Below are positions 49,704 to 58,840 of a stretch of DNA of 64,000 bases, piece by piece (position 1 is the first letter of the stretch; each line of letters opens with the position of its first letter). A program made the position numbers and the translations under genes. The DNA comes from an uncultured Holdemanella sp. GTDB lineage: Bacteria > Bacillota_I > Bacilli_A > Erysipelotrichales > Erysipelotrichaceae. A model generated the notes under the pieces. That model was not told where the DNA came from. It saw only the letters and a list, made by a program, of their open reading frames with translations, and searched no databases. Location of the stretch: assembly GCF_934754935.1 (NCBI RefSeq), contig NZ_CAKVJB010000004.1, positions 19,695 to 83,694 of the forward strand, read 5' to 3'.

Positions 49704-50897
49704 ATGAGTGAAACTTATTATGTAAAAACCTTTGGAGGATTGGAGATCACAAACGATAATGTGACAGTCAATATTGTGGAATTATTTGGCAAACAATTGG
49801 TGAATTTGTTGCAAGTATTATTATTTCACAGTGAAAAGCCAGTACAAAAAGATGAATTGATCGATATCTTATGGCCAGAAAGCAAAAACCCATCTAGTGC
49901 ATTAAAATTCTCAATTTTTAGATTGCGTTCTGAATTAAATGAAATTGATTTCTTTAAGGATAAAGAAGTTATTGTTACGACAAGAAAGGGCTATATTTTA
50001 AATCCAAATTTAGATTGGAACATTGATTTTGTAGAATTAGAAAAGGCGTATAATCAAATCAATGAGGGTGCTGAATTGTTGGATGAAAAAGAGTTTAAGA
50101 TCGCAAGAAAAATATTTAGATTGTATCAAGGACGTTTTTATGCTTCACCAAGTCAGCTTCATTGGATTCTACAAAAACAAGAAGTGTTTAGACAAATGTA
50201 TGTTAAAACAATGATGCGTACATCTTGTTATTTGTATACGCAAAAGCGATATGATGAAATGATGCTTATGAACTATCAGGCTGTGTTGATTGAACCTTTT
50301 AATGAAGGCTTACATTACTATTATATGAAGGGTTTGGTCGCAACTCGAAATTATCGAGAGGCATTGAAGTATTATGATGAATTGAATGACATTTTCTTAT
50401 CGGAACTTGGAACGGGTCTATCAAAGCGTTTTAAACAGTTGTATGACATTATTATTGCTGATCATGCGAAAGAAGAAAATAAAGATATGGAAACAATTAT
50501 GAGGGAACTTTCAAATCGTGATCAACAAAATCAGGGCTTTTTCTGTTCGTATGAAATTTTTAAATATTTCTATGAATTGTTGTTGAAGATGTCGGTTCGT
50601 AATGAACAAAATTATTATTTGATTATGTTACAATTCTCAGATGGAACTTTAGATTATGAAAAAGTAGGTGTGGATTTTGATCGTGTAAAAAGATTGGTAA
50701 GTTCATGCTTAAGAAGTAATGACTTATTTACACGTACAAGTGAAACGCAATTATTGCTTCTAGTGGATTGTCAAACAGAAGAGAATGCGCATTTGATTAT
50801 TCAGCGTATTTCGAATAAATTTTATAGTATTTTCAGAAAGAAAAATTATCGTATGAATTATTCAGTTCATAAAGCAGAACTAGATAAAAACAGATAA
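49704..50897 (+). CDS. BTAD-type transcriptional regulator with GGDEF-like C-terminus
   Basis: 397 aa. N-terminal OmpR-like winged helix (about 5-95: QKDELIDILWPESKNPSSALKFSIFRLRSEL), then a BTAD/TPR-like domain (about 100-245) as in SARP regulators. The C-terminal domain (255-397) reads like a decayed GGDEF fold (SCLRSNDLFTRTSETQLLLLV), with the catalytic signature lost. It is a likely activator of the pilus operon it heads; the gene for an EAL phosphodiesterase follows by 20 nt. A role for the C-terminus in sensing a nucleotide is inference. Confidence 0.78.
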   Translation: MSETYYVKTFGGLEITNDNVTVNIVELFGKQLVNLLQVLLFHSEKPVQKDELIDILWPESKNPSSALKFSIFRLRSELNEIDFFKDKEVIVTTRKGYILNPNLDWNIDFVELEKAYNQINEGAELLDEKEFKIARKIFRLYQGRFYASPSQLHWILQKQEVFRQMYVKTMMRTSCYLYTQKRYDEMMLMNYQAVLIEPFNEGLHYYYMKGLVATRNYREALKYYDELNDIFLSELGTGLSKRFKQLYDIIIADHAKEENKDMETIMRELSNRDQQNQGFFCSYEIFKYFYELLLKMSVRNEQNYYLIMLQFSDGTLDYEKVGVDFDRVKRLVSSCLRSNDLFTRTSETQLLLLVDCQTEENAHLIIQRISNKFYSIFRKKNYRMNYSVHKAELDKNR

Positions 50898-50917
50898 TAG
50901 AAAGATGTAGACTGTAT

Positions 50918-53068
50918 ATGGATGCAAGTGTATTAAGAAAAAGAATTTATAAACTATTGACCTTCTCTGTTTTGATGGTGTTTTCAATTTTATTAATGGC
51001 TTTTCTTTTTATCAATCATACAGACGATAGTTTAAATAAGGCGACATATGCAACTATGAATCAAGAAATAGATTTGTGTAAACAACGTATTTCTTCTAAA
51101 AAAAATACAGACTTAGTTTTATTGAATACTTTCGCAAGAAATTTAAATATGGAAACAGATTTAAATTCATCGTTGTTAGAGATGAAAAAAGAAAGTGATT
51201 TTTCATCGATTCAATTTATCGATATGAATCATAATGTATATTCTTCAGAAAAGAATTCTAAACTTTTGTATAATGATTTATCGGATGAATATAAGGATAA
51301 AATTAAGTCTGGTTTTGAAGGCAAACAAAGTGCTTTTAAAGAAAAAAACAATGATAGACTTACATATATAACGCCTGTTTATGAAGATGCAAATCAAATC
51401 GTTGGTGTGTTATGTGCAGATAGTGGGTTACAACCATATATGGATTTGATGAAAAAATCAATAAGCGGCGGGAATTTGTATGTTACAGATTTAAAAGATT
51501 TTTATGGTATTCAAAAGGATTCAGAGTCCAATGAAGTATTAGCTGTCTTGAAAAATATGGGTCTATCCGAAAAAGTAAGTGGGCTAATAGGAGTCAAAGG
51601 ACAAGAACATGGAATTGTTGTAAAAAAGACGGAGATTCAAGGTTGGTATTTGTGTTATGTAAATTCAGCTAAATCGCTAAATTATTCGATGTATGTTATG
51701 TCACGTACTACAAATTATGTTTTGATGTTATTTGTGATTGTAGTCATTCTTTTATTGTGGATTGCATATAGAATGATGGTAAAAAACAATGATGAAATGG
51801 AAAAGTTAGCTTATACAGATCAATTAACTGGTGCCGTTTCTTTTGCTCGATTTACGCAATTGGTACGTATGTATGCCCATAAAAATAATGATTATTCATT
51901 AGTATCTTTAAATTTACGCCGCTTTAAATTTATGAATGAAATTTTAGGAAGAGATAAGTCGGATGATTTTTTGTGTCGCATTGTAACTTGTATAAAGCCA
52001 ATGCTGAAAAAAGACGAAATTATTTGTAGGGATAGTGCCGATGTTTTCTATATGTTATTGATAGGTACAGATGAAAATGTGATTTCAAATCGTATTCATG
52101 CGATATTTAACAGTATTCGACAAAACACAAAAGATTTTTGTTATGAATATGAGTTTTGTTGCGGTGTTATTAGTAACAGTACATATTCATTTGAACAAAT
52201 GCTTACGAATGTTATGTTTGCCTTAGCGCAGTCTAAGGAAATGGCGTCAGAAAATATTTGTTTTTTTGATGAAGAAGTGCATAAGAAAAAAGAATTTGAA
52301 AATTTTGTGGAATCCAATATGCAACAAGCCTTAGATTCAAATTGTTTTGAAATGGTGCTACAGCCTAAGGTGGATTTAGATACGAATTTAGTTGTTTCTT
52401 CTGAAGCTTTGGTTCGATGGAAATTAGAGGATGGAACCTGTCTTCCTCCATCAAGTTTTGTAGGAATTTTTGAAAAGAATCGGTTTTGTTCAAAACTCGA
52501 TTTTTATATGTTAAGAAAAGCCATTCAACAAATACGCAAATGGATCGATATGGGAATTCAACCAGTCAATATTTCAGTGAATCAATCAAAGATTGTTTTT
52601 TATCATGAGAATTATATTACAGAATTACAATCTTTGTTAAGAGAATATGATGTTTCGGCTTCTTATATCACATTAGAGGTCTTGGAAAGTACGGTTATAG
52701 AGGATTTTAAATTATTTAATCAAATTCTTTCGGAAGTGAAAAAATTAGGCTTTTCTGTATCGCTTGATGATTTTGGAAGTGGATATTCATCTTTGAATGT
52801 ATTATCGAAGCTTGATATTGATGAGTTGAAGATCGATCGTATTTTCTTGCATACAGATTCGGAATTAGAAAATAAGAAGACTAAATGGATTTTAGAAGCA
52901 ATTATCAATATTGCGAAAAAATCAAATATACGAGTTGTTGTTGAAGGTGTTGAATCCATTGAGGATGATCGATTTATAAGGTGTATAGGTGCCAATGTAG
53001 GTCAAGGATATTATTATAGTCGTCCTTTAGCGATTGATGCATTTAATGATTTGATTCATAAAAAATAG
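50918..53068 (+). CDS. Membrane-bound c-di-GMP phosphodiesterase (sensor-GGDEF*-EAL)
   Basis: 716 aa. Membrane helix 1 at about 13-32, an extracellular sensory region to about 265, helix 2 at about 268-288, and a degenerate GGDEF domain to about 455 (RDSADVF where GGDEF should be). An EAL domain follows to the end. The EAL domain keeps SEALVRW, VNISVN, LEVLES, DDFGSGYSSL, LKIDR, VVEGVES and GQGYYYSRP, so all metal and catalytic residues are present. It should hydrolyse c-di-GMP and not make it. The position before pilus genes suggests that it tunes surface behaviour. Confidence 0.9.
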   Translation: MDASVLRKRIYKLLTFSVLMVFSILLMAFLFINHTDDSLNKATYATMNQEIDLCKQRISSKKNTDLVLLNTFARNLNMETDLNSSLLEMKKESDFSSIQFIDMNHNVYSSEKNSKLLYNDLSDEYKDKIKSGFEGKQSAFKEKNNDRLTYITPVYEDANQIVGVLCADSGLQPYMDLMKKSISGGNLYVTDLKDFYGIQKDSESNEVLAVLKNMGLSEKVSGLIGVKGQEHGIVVKKTEIQGWYLCYVNSAKSLNYSMYVMSRTTNYVLMLFVIVVILLLWIAYRMMVKNNDEMEKLAYTDQLTGAVSFARFTQLVRMYAHKNNDYSLVSLNLRRFKFMNEILGRDKSDDFLCRIVTCIKPMLKKDEIICRDSADVFYMLLIGTDENVISNRIHAIFNSIRQNTKDFCYEYEFCCGVISNSTYSFEQMLTNVMFALAQSKEMASENICFFDEEVHKKKEFENFVESNMQQALDSNCFEMVLQPKVDLDTNLVVSSEALVRWKLEDGTCLPPSSFVGIFEKNRFCSKLDFYMLRKAIQQIRKWIDMGIQPVNISVNQSKIVFYHENYITELQSLLREYDVSASYITLEVLESTVIEDFKLFNQILSEVKKLGFSVSLDDFGSGYSSLNVLSKLDIDELKIDRIFLHTDSELENKKTKWILEAIINIAKKSNIRVVVEGVESIEDDRFIRCIGANVGQGYYYSRPLAIDAFNDLIHKK

Positions 53069-53086
53069 GTGTATTATTAGTGTAGT

Positions 53087-53992
53087 ATGAGAAAGTATAG
53101 GATAGTAAAAAATGTAGTTTGTATCTTGATGGTATTTTGTCTTCTTTGTGGATGCCAAGATTCTACAAAATACCCCACAAAATGCGAAGAAAGTCCTTCG
53201 CAAACGGAAGCTGAAGTTTTATGGCCAAACCAAGAAGAGCTTAGTGTTTTGAGTGATGGTAGTTTAGCTGAAGTGGATCTAACACATGTCAATGATGGGT
53301 ATATTTGTGCTAGGTTGCTTCAAGAAACTTCGGGAATCAAACTACAGATTTCAAAAGATGATAAAAAATATAATTATGATTTAAAGACAACAGAGTTCAA
53401 AACTTTTCCAGTCAATATGGATAATGGAACTTATACAATAAAAATTTTGCAGCAAATAGAAGGAACAAGATATGCGATATGTGCTTCTAGTACGATAGAT
53501 GTTCAGTTGCCAAATGATCTTGTTCCCTATTTATATCCGAATCAAATTGTTGATTATACAAAAGATTCATATGTATACAAGAAATCTTTTGAGCTAGTAA
53601 AAGAGGATCGTGATGATTTAACGCGAATAGCCCATTTGTTTAAATATGTTGTAGATACATTGGATTATGATGATCAAAAGGCAAAGGATGTAAGTGATAC
53701 ATTTGTCTTACCAGATATAGATGGTTCATTAAAGAGTGGTAAGGGAATTTGTTTTGATTATGCGTCAAGTCTTGCTGCTTTATGCAGAATTCAAGGCATT
53801 CCGGCAAAAGTAATCGTTGGATGGACGGATATTGAGTATCATGCCTGGGTTGAAATTTATTTAAAAGATACGGGGTGGATCAATCCTAAAATTTATTTCG
53901 ATAAGGAAAAATGGAATCTTGTAGATCCTACATTTTCGGATTCGAAAAATTCGGATTATGAAGGGAAATATGATGAAGTGTATCACTATTAG
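53087..53992 (+). CDS. Transglutaminase-like lipoprotein
   Basis: Extracytoplasmic lipoprotein, 301 aa. Type II signal with lipobox LLCGC (Cys about residue 23). The C-terminal transglutaminase/protease-like domain has the triad Cys in GKGICFDYASSLAALCR, His in EYHAWVEIYL and Asp in WNLVDPTF, all intact. Such domains cleave or crosslink peptides at the cell surface. It lies between the EAL gene and the pilus platform gene in one run, suggesting a part in assembly or maturation of the surface structure. Only a weak ribosome binding site is visible. Confidence 0.85.
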   Translation: MRKYRIVKNVVCILMVFCLLCGCQDSTKYPTKCEESPSQTEAEVLWPNQEELSVLSDGSLAEVDLTHVNDGYICARLLQETSGIKLQISKDDKKYNYDLKTTEFKTFPVNMDNGTYTIKILQQIEGTRYAICASSTIDVQLPNDLVPYLYPNQIVDYTKDSYVYKKSFELVKEDRDDLTRIAHLFKYVVDTLDYDDQKAKDVSDTFVLPDIDGSLKSGKGICFDYASSLAALCRIQGIPAKVIVGWTDIEYHAWVEIYLKDTGWINPKIYFDKEKWNLVDPTFSDSKNSDYEGKYDEVYHY

Positions 53993-54003
53993 GAGGCGTA
54001 TGT

Positions 54004-55002
54004 ATGTTATCGAATAATGAGAAATATATTTTTACAAGTGAATTGGCATTGGCTGTTTCAAATGGTCTGCAAGTAGAAGATGGACTAAAAATGCTAGCTG
54101 TTTTTGATGCGAATGTGTCTATTTGTGCAAAAAAATTAGAAGATATGATGAAGAAAGGTTCTTCTTTTACGGATGCTTTAAAAGAATCTAAAGAATTTGA
54201 TGAATATATGATTCAGATGGTTGTAGTTGGACAAAGTATTGGGAATTTAGATGTTGTACTTAAAGAATTGAGCACATATTATGCAAGACAAAAAGAATTG
54301 AATTATCAAATTCAAGATGCGATCACATATCCATTCGTTTTGATTTTGATGATGTTTGTGATTGTTGCCACATTGATATTTAAAGTTTTTCCGATTTTTG
54401 AAAATATTTTGAAACAAATGTCGATGTCGTTGTCTTTGATGCATACAGCTCGGATCTTAAGTTATATTGGTTTTTTTGTTTTATTATTGATTCTAGTTTT
54501 TGGCCTTGTCTTATATTTCATCTATAAAAAAAGTCCAAATAAAAGATGGATGACAAAATTACCATTCTTTTCTAAGTTGAATTATCAAAAAGAAATGACT
54601 AAGTTTACATATATATTATCTTTGTTTGTGTCGAGTGGATATGCATTGATGGATGCTGTAGATATTATACTTTTATCGATTGAGCATCCTGTATTAAAGG
54701 ATAAGATCTTACATGTAAAGAATCGTATGCTTGAAGGGGAAAGCTTGGCGAGTGCATTAGTTAAAGAGAATGTGTATGATCAATGCTATGGTGCTTTATT
54801 AATGGCAGCAGATGAAAGTGGACATCAAGATGAAGTATTAAAAACTTTATCCGATCGTTATAAGGAAGATTTAGAAAGAATGTTATCGAGCTTTTTAAAT
54901 CGTTTAGAGCCATCTATGATTGCTGGATTATCTTTGTTAGTAGGATTTGTATTAGTTTCGATTATGCTTCCTTTAATGAATGTATTACAGACATTGGGGT
55001 AG
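54004..55002 (+). CDS. Type IV pilus/T2SS inner-membrane platform protein (PilC/GspF/ComGB family)
   Basis: 332 aa. Two GspF cytoplasmic domains (about 5-110 and 195-300), with hydrophobic helices at about 110-135, 150-175 and the C-terminus. SITYP-like AITYPFVL after the first domain and the repeated GxxLxxAL pattern (KKGSSFTDALKE, LEGESLASALVKE) are typical. It anchors pilus assembly in the membrane and contacts the ATPase. AGGAGG precedes the start. The genes after it encode small pilin-like proteins and PilT. Confidence 0.88.
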   Translation: MLSNNEKYIFTSELALAVSNGLQVEDGLKMLAVFDANVSICAKKLEDMMKKGSSFTDALKESKEFDEYMIQMVVVGQSIGNLDVVLKELSTYYARQKELNYQIQDAITYPFVLILMMFVIVATLIFKVFPIFENILKQMSMSLSLMHTARILSYIGFFVLLLILVFGLVLYFIYKKSPNKRWMTKLPFFSKLNYQKEMTKFTYILSLFVSSGYALMDAVDIILLSIEHPVLKDKILHVKNRMLEGESLASALVKENVYDQCYGALLMAADESGHQDEVLKTLSDRYKEDLERMLSSFLNRLEPSMIAGLSLLVGFVLVSIMLPLMNVLQTLG

Positions 55003-55006
55003 TTTT

Positions 55007-55297
55007 ATGAAAATGAAGAACATATTGTTCTTTGGCTTGTTTTTAGTATTGATATTGATTGGTTTTTCTAATATCAATAAGAGTACAGAGAATTTAGATA
55101 TAGATCGTGTAAAAAACAGTTTGGATACTGCCTTGATCAGTTGTTACAGTGTTGAGGGGCATTATCCAGAAAATGTTCAATATTTGAAAAAGTATTATGG
55201 ATTTACTTATGATATAAATAGTTATTTCATTACATATGATTGGCAGGGAGATAATATATATCCTAATATTTATGTATATAGAAAGGGGAATGATTGA
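55007..55297 (+). CDS. Small membrane-anchored pilin-like protein 1
   Basis: 96 aa. N-terminal hydrophobic segment (KNILFFGLFLVLILIGFSNI) then a small soluble domain with paired Cys/Tyr features (SCYSVEGHYPENVQYLKKYY). That layout resembles type II secretion minor pseudopilins, but no canonical prepilin Gly-Phe cleavage site is visible. The ATG at 55007 follows the platform gene; an in-frame start upstream overlaps it without advantage. Ends in a TGATG overlap with the next gene. Confidence 0.65.
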   Translation: MKMKNILFFGLFLVLILIGFSNINKSTENLDIDRVKNSLDTALISCYSVEGHYPENVQYLKKYYGFTYDINSYFITYDWQGDNIYPNIYVYRKGND

Positions 55298-55737
55298 TGA
55301 AAAATGCTGGTGTTTTCTTTTCTCTTTCGTTAATGTTGTTGTTTGTTGTGTGTTGTTTTATGCTATTAAATATTCAAATTGAAGATTATTCAATGCTGCA
55401 AAGACGGACTAAAAATGATTTTGAAACATATACACCCGTTCTATATGTCACAAATAAAATTCATAGTTATGATGAAGTGGATAAAGTTTGTGTTGAAAAT
55501 AACAATGGCAAAGGTGTAATCAAGCTGTCGGATGCAGAAAGTGATACGTATTTATATAAAGATAAATCCAAACTTATGGAGCTTTGTGTAATAAAGGGTA
55601 TGCAGCCAGATTTTAGTATGGGACAAGCTTTAATGGCATGTGATGATTTTGATGTGAAGCAAGATAAAAATAAAATTATTTGTGAAATAAATGGTGTTGA
55701 CTTTTATGTTGAATTAAGAAGTGGGGTGGCATCATGA
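55297..55737 (+). CDS. Small membrane-anchored pilin-like protein 2
   Basis: 146 aa. Hydrophobic N-terminal helix (residues 6-26, FFSLSLMLLFVVCCFMLLNI), then an acidic extracytoplasmic domain. No recognisable prepilin motif. Starts by a 1-nt TGATG overlap with the previous gene and overlaps the next by 4 nt, so it is part of one tightly coupled minor-pilin block. Assignment rests on context and layout. Confidence 0.62.
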   Translation: MKNAGVFFSLSLMLLFVVCCFMLLNIQIEDYSMLQRRTKNDFETYTPVLYVTNKIHSYDEVDKVCVENNNGKGVIKLSDAESDTYLYKDKSKLMELCVIKGMQPDFSMGQALMACDDFDVKQDKNKIICEINGVDFYVELRSGVAS

Positions 55738-56057
55738 CAAAGAAGCCATTTTCATTTTTTTTAGAACTACTCTTTGTATTATTTTTCTTTTTGATCACAT
55801 CCACAATTTTAATTGAAATCTATGCGAAAATGATGCAAGTATCTAAGGAAGATACATATCGTCAAGAGGCAATGATTATTGCTCAAAATGAAATTGAAAC
55901 GCATACTTGTATTGGGGATTATACAAGAAAAATGAACGACACGGATTATGATATTAAAATCAAGCGTGTAAAAGAGAATGAGTTTCGTATTCAAGTTTAT
56001 GTTAAAGAAACTAAAGTGTTAGATTATCATTATTATCAAAAGGGGAATAATGGATGA
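55734..56057 (+). CDS. Pilin-like protein 3 with FxxxE-type N-terminus
   Basis: 107 aa. Begins MTKKPFSFFLELLFVLFFFL. A Glu five residues into the hydrophobic stretch (FFLELL) recalls the Glu5 of type IV prepilins, though the Gly before the cleavage site is missing. A helix is followed by a small domain with one Cys. ATGA overlaps on both sides. Most pilin-like of the four. Confidence 0.68.
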   Translation: MTKKPFSFFLELLFVLFFFLITSTILIEIYAKMMQVSKEDTYRQEAMIIAQNEIETHTCIGDYTRKMNDTDYDIKIKRVKENEFRIQVYVKETKVLDYHYYQKGNNG

Positions 56058-56347
56058 AACAATCAAGAATAGGATTAGGTGTAGTTACAATGCTAAGTAT
56101 ATTTGTCGTTGTGTGCATGTGTGTTTTAGTGTTGTTCTCATCAAATAAAGTTTATCAAATGCATGAACAGGTCAATCGTAGCTATGAATATAAAAAAGCA
56201 TATTATCAAGCTGAAATCAAAGCACATAAATTGGTGGATCAAAATGAAACGGATTTTTTGGTCCATGTAAAAGATGATACATATTTAAAAGTGAAGGTTG
56301 ATCACGGTCAAATTGTTGTATTTAAAACGATTGTGAAAGGAGAATAG
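56054..56347 (+). CDS. Small membrane-anchored pilin-like protein 4
   Basis: 97 aa. Basic start (MKQSRIGLG), a hydrophobic helix (VVTMLSIFVVVCMCVLVLF), then a short amphipathic helix (YEYKKAYYQAEIKAH) and a beta-rich tail. The RIGLGVVTMLSIFVVV segment resembles the K/R-x-G-hydrophobic start of minor pilins, here with G followed by L or V. One nucleotide separates its stop from pilT. Confidence 0.62.
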   Translation: MKQSRIGLGVVTMLSIFVVVCMCVLVLFSSNKVYQMHEQVNRSYEYKKAYYQAEIKAHKLVDQNETDFLVHVKDDTYLKVKVDHGQIVVFKTIVKGE

Positions 56348-56348
56348 T

Positions 56349-57404
56349 ATGGATGTTGTTGAGATTTTAAAAAAAGCTATAAAAGAAAATGCTTCAGATA
56401 TTTTCTTTGTTGCTGGAAGTCCATGTATGTTGAAGGTTGGACAACAGCTTGTTGCGATAACACAAGAAAAAATGATGCCGAACGATACAAAAAATATTGT
56501 TCAACAGTTATATGGTTTTGCGCCATATTGCTCATATGCGAATTTTGAAAAAAATGGAGAAGATGACTTTTCGTTTTCGTTATCTCAAGTAGGACGATTT
56601 AGAGTGAATGCATATCGTCAAAGAAATTCGGAAGCGGCTGTTTTGCGTGTGGTTAAATTTGAACTTCCTAAACCGGAAGATTTTCATATACCCGAATCCA
56701 TTTTAAGTTTATCTGATCGTAGAAAAGGCATTATTTTAGTGAGTGGTCCTGCTGGAAGTGGAAAGAGTACAACTTTAGCTTGCTTGATTGATCGAATGAA
56801 TGAAACAAGAAATTGTCATATTATTACAATAGAAGATCCGATTGAATTCTTGCACTCGCATAAGAAATCGATTGTTTCGCAACGCGAGGTGTATCATGAT
56901 ACAAAGAATTATTTAACGGCATTAAAATCAGCTTTGCGTGAAGCACCTGAAATTATTTTATTAGGAGAAATGCGTGATGAAGAAACAGTATCTACAGCAC
57001 TTTCTGCTGCGGAAACAGGACATTTGATATTATCGACATTACATACAGTTGGTGCCGTAAATACAATAGATCGTATTGTGGATATGTTTCAGGGACATCA
57101 AGACCAGGTTCGTAGTCAATTATCTATGATTTTAGAGGCAGTTATAAGCGAACAATTGATTCCTACGATTGATGGGGAGTTGATTCCAGTATTTGAAATC
57201 ATGCAAGTAAATCCGGCTATTCGATCTCAGATTCGTGAAAATAAGATTCATCAAATCGAGAATACGATGGCATCGAATCGACAAAATGGTATGGTTATGA
57301 TGGATGATTCAATTTTTGAATTGTATCAACAGAATAAAATTACAAAGGAGATTGCGATTCAATATAGCTTGCATCCAGATCGTATGAAAACTAGAGTGCA
57401 ATAA
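56349..57404 (+). CDS. pilT: PilT-family twitching ATPase
   Basis: Hexameric secretion ATPase, 351 aa, cytoplasmic. Walker A GPAGSGKST at residues 133-141, Asp box region TIEDPIEF, Walker B IILLGEMRDEET and AAETGHLILSTLHT with the His box. The C-terminal AIRSQIRE corresponds to the PilT AIRNLIRE motif, so this is a retraction-type rather than an assembly-type ATPase. No PilB/ComGA assembly ATPase or prepilin peptidase gene is in the window. It is the last gene of the pilus operon, followed by a terminator. Confidence 0.9.
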   Translation: MDVVEILKKAIKENASDIFFVAGSPCMLKVGQQLVAITQEKMMPNDTKNIVQQLYGFAPYCSYANFEKNGEDDFSFSLSQVGRFRVNAYRQRNSEAAVLRVVKFELPKPEDFHIPESILSLSDRRKGIILVSGPAGSGKSTTLACLIDRMNETRNCHIITIEDPIEFLHSHKKSIVSQREVYHDTKNYLTALKSALREAPEIILLGEMRDEETVSTALSAAETGHLILSTLHTVGAVNTIDRIVDMFQGHQDQVRSQLSMILEAVISEQLIPTIDGELIPVFEIMQVNPAIRSQIRENKIHQIENTMASNRQNGMVMMDDSIFELYQQNKITKEIAIQYSLHPDRMKTRVQ

Positions 57405-57436
57405 AGAATGAAAAATTACAGTTCATTCTTTTTTTC
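57404..57436 (+). terminator. Terminator after pilT
   Basis: AAGAATGA...TTCATTCTT hairpin and T-run. Confidence 0.88.
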
Positions 57437-57496
57437 TTTCAATAATCTTACATCGGGTATATAATTTGTCTATTATTATTAAATGGGGAGATTAGT

Positions 57497-58840
57497 ATGC
57501 GTAGTTATCAGGTGGATATGTGTAATGGTCCAATTTTTAAGAAATTGATTGTGTTTGCGATTCCTTTGATTTTATCAGGGTGTTTACAACTTTTATTTAA
57601 TGCAGCTGATATTATAGTGGTTGGAAGATTTACTGGGAATCAAGCACTTGCAGCAGTTGGATCAACAAGTGCATTGATCAATTTACTAGTCAATATGTTT
57701 ATTGGGATTAGTGTTGGGGCAAATGTAGTATTGGGAAAATTCATTGGAGCTAGAGATGAAGAGAATACATCTAAAGCTGTACATACAGCTATATTTATTG
57801 CGGTTTTTGGTGGATTTTTCATGGTGTTTGTCGGTTTCTTTTTTGCCAAACCTTTATTAGAGTTAATGGCTACACCAGAAGATGTAATTGATTTATCTTC
57901 TTTATATATGCGGATTTATTTTGCGGGAATGCCTTTTTTTATGGTCTATAATTTTGGAGCTGCCATTCTTAGATCGATTGGGGATACAAAGCGTCCATTA
58001 TATTTTTTAATGATTTCTGGAATTATTAATGTACTATTTAATCTATGTTTCGTTATCGTGTTTCATATGGGAGTTGCCGGTGTTGCTTTGGCTACAATTA
58101 TATCTGAAGGAATTAGTGCAGGATTAATTTTATTGTGTTTAAAACATATGGATGGGCCTTTACATTTTGAATTAAGAGACATGCGTTTTCATAAAGAATT
58201 GGCATTAAAAATGTTAGAAGTAGGGCTTCCTGCAGGACTTCAAGGAATTATTTTTAGTATTTCAAATGTATTGATTCAATCGAGTATCAACTCTTTTGGA
58301 TCTTTAGTTATGGCGGGAAATACAGCGGCTAGTAATATTGAAGGTTTTGTATATACGTCTATGAATGCTGTTTATCAAACTTCTTTGTCTTTTACTTCGC
58401 AAAATTTTGGGGCAAAAAAATATGAGCGAATCGATAAAATCTTATTGGAATGTTTAGTCATAGTAACAGTAGTTGGGCTTGTACTAGGGCAGGGTGCTTA
58501 TTTCTTTGGACAACAGTTACTATCTATTTATTCAAGTGATGAACGTGTTATTCAGTTTGGAATCGATCGATTAGCTGTTATTAGTACAATGTATTGTTTA
58601 TGTGGAATTATGGATACTTTAGTGGGAAGTTTAAGAGGAATCGGTTATTCCATTCTACCAATGTTGGTTTCTTTAACTGGTGTTTGTCTCATTCGTGTTA
58701 TATGGATTTTTACTGTATTTAAGTCATTACATACAACATTTTCACTGTATATTTCTTATCCGATCACATGGGTTATAACGCTTGTAGCACATGGAATTTG
58801 TTTTATGGTTGTGCGCAAACGAATTCGAAGAGTGGCATAA
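57497..58840 (+). CDS. MATE-family efflux protein
   Basis: 12-helix exporter, 447 aa, likely driven by Na+ or H+. Typical segments are FAIPLILSGCLQLLFNAADIIVVGRF near the N-terminus and AILRSIGDTKRPLYFLMISGIINVLFN, with the symmetrical second half EVGLPAGLQGIIFSISN. It is of the DinF/NorM-like Firmicutes type that exports cationic drugs or metabolites. Its stop shares a base with the next start (TAATG), coupling it to the SGNH hydrolase. Confidence 0.9.
   Translation: MRSYQVDMCNGPIFKKLIVFAIPLILSGCLQLLFNAADIIVVGRFTGNQALAAVGSTSALINLLVNMFIGISVGANVVLGKFIGARDEENTSKAVHTAIFIAVFGGFFMVFVGFFFAKPLLELMATPEDVIDLSSLYMRIYFAGMPFFMVYNFGAAILRSIGDTKRPLYFLMISGIINVLFNLCFVIVFHMGVAGVALATIISEGISAGLILLCLKHMDGPLHFELRDMRFHKELALKMLEVGLPAGLQGIIFSISNVLIQSSINSFGSLVMAGNTAASNIEGFVYTSMNAVYQTSLSFTSQNFGAKKYERIDKILLECLVIVTVVGLVLGQGAYFFGQQLLSIYSSDERVIQFGIDRLAVISTMYCLCGIMDTLVGSLRGIGYSILPMLVSLTGVCLIRVIWIFTVFKSLHTTFSLYISYPITWVITLVAHGICFMVVRKRIRRVA

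Noticed and set aside
53087..53992. Lipoprotein as sortase substrate or wall hydrolase
   Set aside because: It has a lipobox and a transglutaminase-like triad but no LPxTG-like tail and no NlpC/P60 or amidase motif.
56349..57404. Assignment of the ATPase as ComGA/PilB
   Set aside because: The C-terminal AIRSQIRE motif, AAETGHLILSTLHT block and short N-terminus fit PilT rather than an assembly ATPase.
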